A stretch of 8,401 bases of DNA from DAONLM01 sp035406685 (GTDB taxonomy: Bacteria > Spirochaetota > GWE2-31-10 > MWDO01). The notes under the pieces are model-generated. The model had not been told where the DNA came from and made no database searches. It saw only the letters and a list, made by a program, of their open reading frames with translations. The stretch covers positions 1 through 8,401 of the forward strand of contig DAONLM010000133.1 in the NCBI GenBank assembly GCA_035406685.1, written 5' to 3'. The translations under genes were made by a program, and so were the position numbers. This document shows, piece by piece, positions 6,709 to 8,401 of the stretch (position 1 is its first letter; each line of letters starts with the position of its first letter).

Positions 6709-7785
6709 TTACTTTAAGATAACTTTTCCACCATAAGTCATTGAAGATATTAATTTATTAGCCTTTTCTTTTGCACTGTCTAGTAATGAAGCATATCCGA
6801 GTGTTGGTGGTATTACCTGACCTTCATTAACCATCCATTTTAATAATTTTACTAAAGCCTTTGCTTGAGATTTTGTTCTATTATCATAATTCTGTTCTTT
6901 ATATACAAGAATCCAGGTAAAGCTACTTATAGGATATCCATCACCAGCATCTGTATCAGTAATAGATACTCTTGTATCGGCTGGGATATCTATTTGAGCC
7001 GATAAAGTAGTTGATTCAAGAGATGGGGTTATATATTTGCCACTCTTATTTTTAACTGAAGCTACTGGCATCTTATTTTCTATCGCATAGATCAATTCTA
7101 CATAACCAATACTCCCCTCAACCTGAGTAACAAGCCCCTGAACTCCTGGGTTACCTTTTCCACCAAGACCAACAGGCCAGTCAACTGATTTACCAACACC
7201 TACTTTTGCAGCCCACTCTTTATTAGCCTTTGTCAAATAGTCTGTAAAAACAAAAGTTGTCCCACTTCCATCAGATCTGTGAACAACAGATATGTTAAGA
7301 TTAGGAAGTTTTACATCTGGATTTTCCGCAACAATTGCTGGATCATTCCATTTTTTTATCTTGCCAAGAAAGATATTAGCAATTAAATCTGGAGTTAAAT
7401 TTAAAGATGTAACATCTTTAAGATTGTAAGTAAGAACAACAGATCCAAGACAAATAGGGATATGAACTATTTCACCACCATTAGTCTCTCTCTTAATGTT
7501 TTCTAACTCCTCATCACTTAAAAATGCATCAGATGCACCAAAGTCAACCGTTTTTGCAGTAATCTGCTTTATCCCACCGCCAGAGCCAATTCCCTGATAA
7601 TTAACTTTAACGACAGTTAACTTATTATACTCTTCAAACATCTTTACATAAAGAGGATAAGGGAAAGTAGCACCTGCACCTATTATTTCTATACCTTCCA
7701 TACTCTCCTCTTTCTTACATCCACTGGTTAACATTAATCCCATGATTAATAAAATTGCCATAATACAAATTAATAATTTTCTCAT
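6709..7785 (-). CDS. pstS: Phosphate-binding lipoprotein PstS
   Basis: Extracytoplasmic binding protein that captures phosphate and hands it to PstCA. The 358-residue protein has a lipoprotein signal: positive N-terminus (R2, K3), hydrophobic core about 4-19 and lipobox TSGC with lipidated C23 (Thr at -3 is tolerated rather than ideal). Phosphate-binding motifs are in family order: GAGATFPYPLY (36-46, ligands T40/F41), YQGIGSGGGIKQI (63-75), FGASDA (82-87, D86) and HRSDGSGTTFVFTDYL (169-184, R170 and the S-G-T cluster). C-terminal YPISSFTWILV (284-294) is also typical. The ATG at 7785 has AGGAGG (7794-7799) 8 nt upstream, the best ribosome site in the operon. It is the first operon gene, directly behind the Pho box, and is followed by a strong terminator. 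Confidence 0.96.
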   Translation of the reverse strand: MRKLLICIMAILLIMGLMLTSGCKKEESMEGIEIIGAGATFPYPLYVKMFEEYNKLTVVKVNYQGIGSGGGIKQITAKTVDFGASDAFLSDEELENIKRETNGGEIVHIPICLGSVVLTYNLKDVTSLNLTPDLIANIFLGKIKKWNDPAIVAENPDVKLPNLNISVVHRSDGSGTTFVFTDYLTKANKEWAAKVGVGKSVDWPVGLGGKGNPGVQGLVTQVEGSIGYVELIYAIENKMPVASVKNKSGKYITPSLESTTLSAQIDIPADTRVSITDTDAGDGYPISSFTWILVYKEQNYDNRTKSQAKALVKLLKWMVNEGQVIPPTLGYASLLDSAKEKANKLISSMTYGGKVILK

Positions 7786-7806
7786 TCTTAAATCCTCCTA
7801 AAATTT

Positions 7807-7838
7807 AAAAAATTATTTGAGTATAATAAACTCAAATA
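7807..7838 (-). terminator. Hairpin plus U6 overlapping the pstS promoter -10 region
   Basis: The arms TATTTGAGT and ACTCAAATA (7830-7838 and 7814-7822) form a perfect 9-bp stem with a 7-nt loop, followed by A and six T on the minus strand (7807-7812). As RNA this is a weak intrinsic terminator just before the pstS Shine-Dalgarno. It overlaps the probable -10 element, so it would be fully present only in transcripts that start further upstream. It could instead be a palindromic operator. Confidence 0.5.
7820..7828 (-). promoter_or_regulatory. Probable -10 element of the Pho-dependent pstS promoter
   Basis: Two overlapping -10 candidates occur on the minus strand: TATTAT (7823-7828) and TATACT (7820-7825). 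They lie 11 and 14 bp after the last TTAACA box (7840-7845). No well-spaced -35 is present, as expected where PhoB replaces -35 contacts. Transcription would start near 7812-7816, about 30 nt before pstS. Confidence 0.55.
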
Positions 7839-7839
7839 G

Positions 7840-7878
7840 TGTTAATAAAAGATTAAACAATTGTTAAGAAAGTGTTAA
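7840..7878 (-). promoter_or_regulatory. Pho box: four 11-bp-spaced TTAACA-type repeats
   Basis: Read on the minus strand: TTAACA (7873-7878), TTAACA (7862-7867), TTAATC (7851-7856) and TTAACA (7840-7845). Starts are exactly 11 bp apart with 5-bp AT-rich spacers. This matches the tandem direct repeats bound by PhoB/PhoP dimers (the TT[ATC]ACA type in Gram-positives; 7+4 bp units in enterics). Orientation and position just upstream of pstS fit activation by the PhoB encoded in the same operon. Confidence 0.88.
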
Positions 7879-7945
7879 TTTTGTTTTTTTAAAATTTTAG
7901 GAAAAATTGATACCTTCTTAAGTTCTTAATAGAATGTCTATATAT

Positions 7946-8106
7946 AAAATAACACTAATTTTATAATTGTATAATAAAGAAAAAGGGGATATCCCTATAG
8001 GCAACCACGAATATCTGTATTCTCAACATAGGTATATGAAAAATGGAATGCATACTTATCCTGAGGTTAATTTTATTTGAGAAAAGAATTATAATAGTGT
8101 TATTTT
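7946..8106. repeat. 161-bp segment bounded by inverted repeats
   Basis: The left arm on the plus strand is AAAATAACACTA (7946-7957), then ATT, then TTATAATT (7961-7968). The right arm on the minus strand is AAAATAACACTA (8095-8106) followed directly by TTATAATT (8087-8094). The arms match over 20 bases with one 3-bp gap. The right arm contains the -10 of the consensus promoter. A third copy of AAAATAACAC lies at 345-354. It could be a MITE-like remnant or paired protein-binding sites; no flanking target duplication is evident. Confidence 0.45.
7980..8081 (-). ncRNA. Candidate small RNA or leader attenuator upstream of pstS
   Basis: Transcription from the consensus promoter at 8088-8117 would begin near 8081. 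The transcript would contain a long stem, 8028-8037 with 7989-7998 (9 of 10 positions pair), enclosing a second hairpin GAATA/TATTC with loop CAGA (8009-8022). C4U5 follows at 7980-7988, terminator-like. The ~100-nt product has no obvious open reading frame. It could be an independent sRNA or the 5' part of a long pstS leader. It matches no riboswitch class that I can recognise. Confidence 0.35.
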
Positions 8107-8117
8107 TATTTTGTCAA
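8088..8117 (-). promoter_or_regulatory. Consensus sigma70-type promoter
   Basis: Minus-strand TTGACA (8112-8117), an 18-bp spacer and TATAAT (8088-8093). Both hexamers match the consensus perfectly, which is notable even in AT-rich DNA. It lies just downstream of the open frame at 8136-8401 and points toward pstS, about 300 bp away. It could supply basal pst transcription or a separate small RNA. Confidence 0.7.
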
Positions 8118-8135
8118 AATTTCTAATAAATCCGC

Positions 8136-8401
8136 TCAATAATAGGTCTCAAAACCTATTACCTGGTAGCAACTGTTATATATAGCCTTGTAAAATGGCC
8201 TGGTGTTCCCATGGAAGTGGGACAATTCTCTACTCTTCCACCATCTTTTTATCTTCGTTAGTTTCAAAAATAACCTCAATGTTATCAAACTACACTTTTT
8301 TTCAAATCCAAGCATCCCCATTTTTTCATATTCTTCAATGAATATCTCAAGAATTGTCCTAATCAATTTTGCCATGCTGAAAAAATTCAAGTCAGCATGG
8401 A
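8136..8401 (-). CDS. Unrecognised open reading frame, cut by the right edge
   Basis: I do not recognise this protein. From the first TTG (8390) it encodes 84 residues, and from the ATG at 8373-8375 it encodes 79. The frame stays open to the window edge, so this may be the C-terminal end of a longer gene. The product has amphipathic, hydrophobic-rich helices (LIRTILEIFIEEYEK, then LITLRLFLKL), a basic patch KIKRWWKSR and ends GFETYY. No Shine-Dalgarno precedes either start, and the ATG falls inside a 9-bp hairpin arm. A relic of a transposase or another decayed gene is possible, but no catalytic motif is visible. It does not clearly belong to the Pho operon, since promoters and a terminator-like hairpin lie between it and pstS. 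Confidence 0.35.
   Translation of the reverse strand, partial: HADLNFFSMAKLIRTILEIFIEEYEKMGMLGFEKKCSLITLRLFLKLTKIKRWWKSRELSHFHGNTRPFYKAIYNSCYQVIGFETYY
8140..8161. repeat. 8-bp hairpin at the end of the unrecognised frame
   Basis: TAATAGGT (8140-8147) and ACCTATTA (8154-8161) form a perfect 8-bp stem with a 6-nt loop. On the minus strand it covers the last codons of the open frame. No U-tract follows directly, so it is not a clear terminator. Confidence 0.45.
8372..8400. repeat. 9-bp inverted repeat at the right edge
   Basis: CCATGCTGA (8372-8380) and TCAGCATGG (8392-8400) pair perfectly across an 11-nt loop. The stem is much richer in G/C than its surroundings. The minus-strand ATG at 8373-8375 lies in one arm. 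It could be the subterminal hairpin of a mobile element or a structure hiding a start codon; the window ends too soon to decide. Confidence 0.5.

Noticed and set aside
7962..7975. Two plus-strand TATAAT hexamers as a divergent promoter
   Set aside because: No -35 element lies at suitable spacing and no plus-strand gene follows; such hexamers are frequent in AT-rich DNA.
7986..8001. Overlapping palindromes GGGATATCCC and CCTATAGG as an independent operator
   Set aside because: Both are better explained as parts of the longer 7989-8037 stem; short palindromes alone are weak evidence.

Overview
The window carries a complete phosphate (Pho) regulon operon, all on the minus strand and read from right to left: pstS, pstC, pstA, pstB, phoU, phoB, phoR and a small unknown gene. 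The DNA is strongly AT-rich and the proteins are rich in Lys, Ile and Asn. The genes are bacterial: PstS is a lipoprotein, PhoR is a membrane histidine kinase, and start sites carry Shine-Dalgarno sequences. The lineage cannot be fixed. The extracytoplasmic part of PhoR and the TTAACA-type Pho box resemble Gram-positive PhoPR systems, but AT-rich members of other anaerobic or thermophilic phyla are equally possible.

Layout from right to left. 8136-8401 holds an unrecognised open frame that runs off the right edge and contains a 9-bp GC-rich hairpin. 7786-8135 is the control region. It contains a perfect consensus sigma70-type promoter (8088-8117), a stem-loop followed by C4U5 that could end a ~100-nt RNA, four TTAACA-like boxes at exact 11-bp spacing (Pho box, 7840-7878), and a hairpin plus U6 overlapping the -10 region. 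pstS (6709-7785) follows, then a strong intrinsic terminator or attenuator (6666-6697). The transporter genes pstC, pstA and pstB and the regulators phoU, phoB and phoR are tightly packed, with overlaps of 19 bp (pstA/pstB) and 23 bp (phoB/phoR). An 80-residue lysine-rich gene (361-603) closes the operon. 1-360 has no gene I can support, only short repeats.

How the genes work together: PstS binds phosphate outside the membrane and PstCA with two PstB subunits imports it. PhoU links transporter state to the kinase PhoR. PhoR phosphorylates PhoB, which should bind the Pho box in front of pstS and so autoregulate the operon. The terminator after pstS would keep the binding protein in excess over the membrane complex.

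Most of the window is a standard system. The unusual parts are the ~135-residue two-helix extension on PstC, the lysine-rich terminal gene, the layered control region upstream of pstS, and a perfect 11-bp inverted repeat between phoU and phoB.
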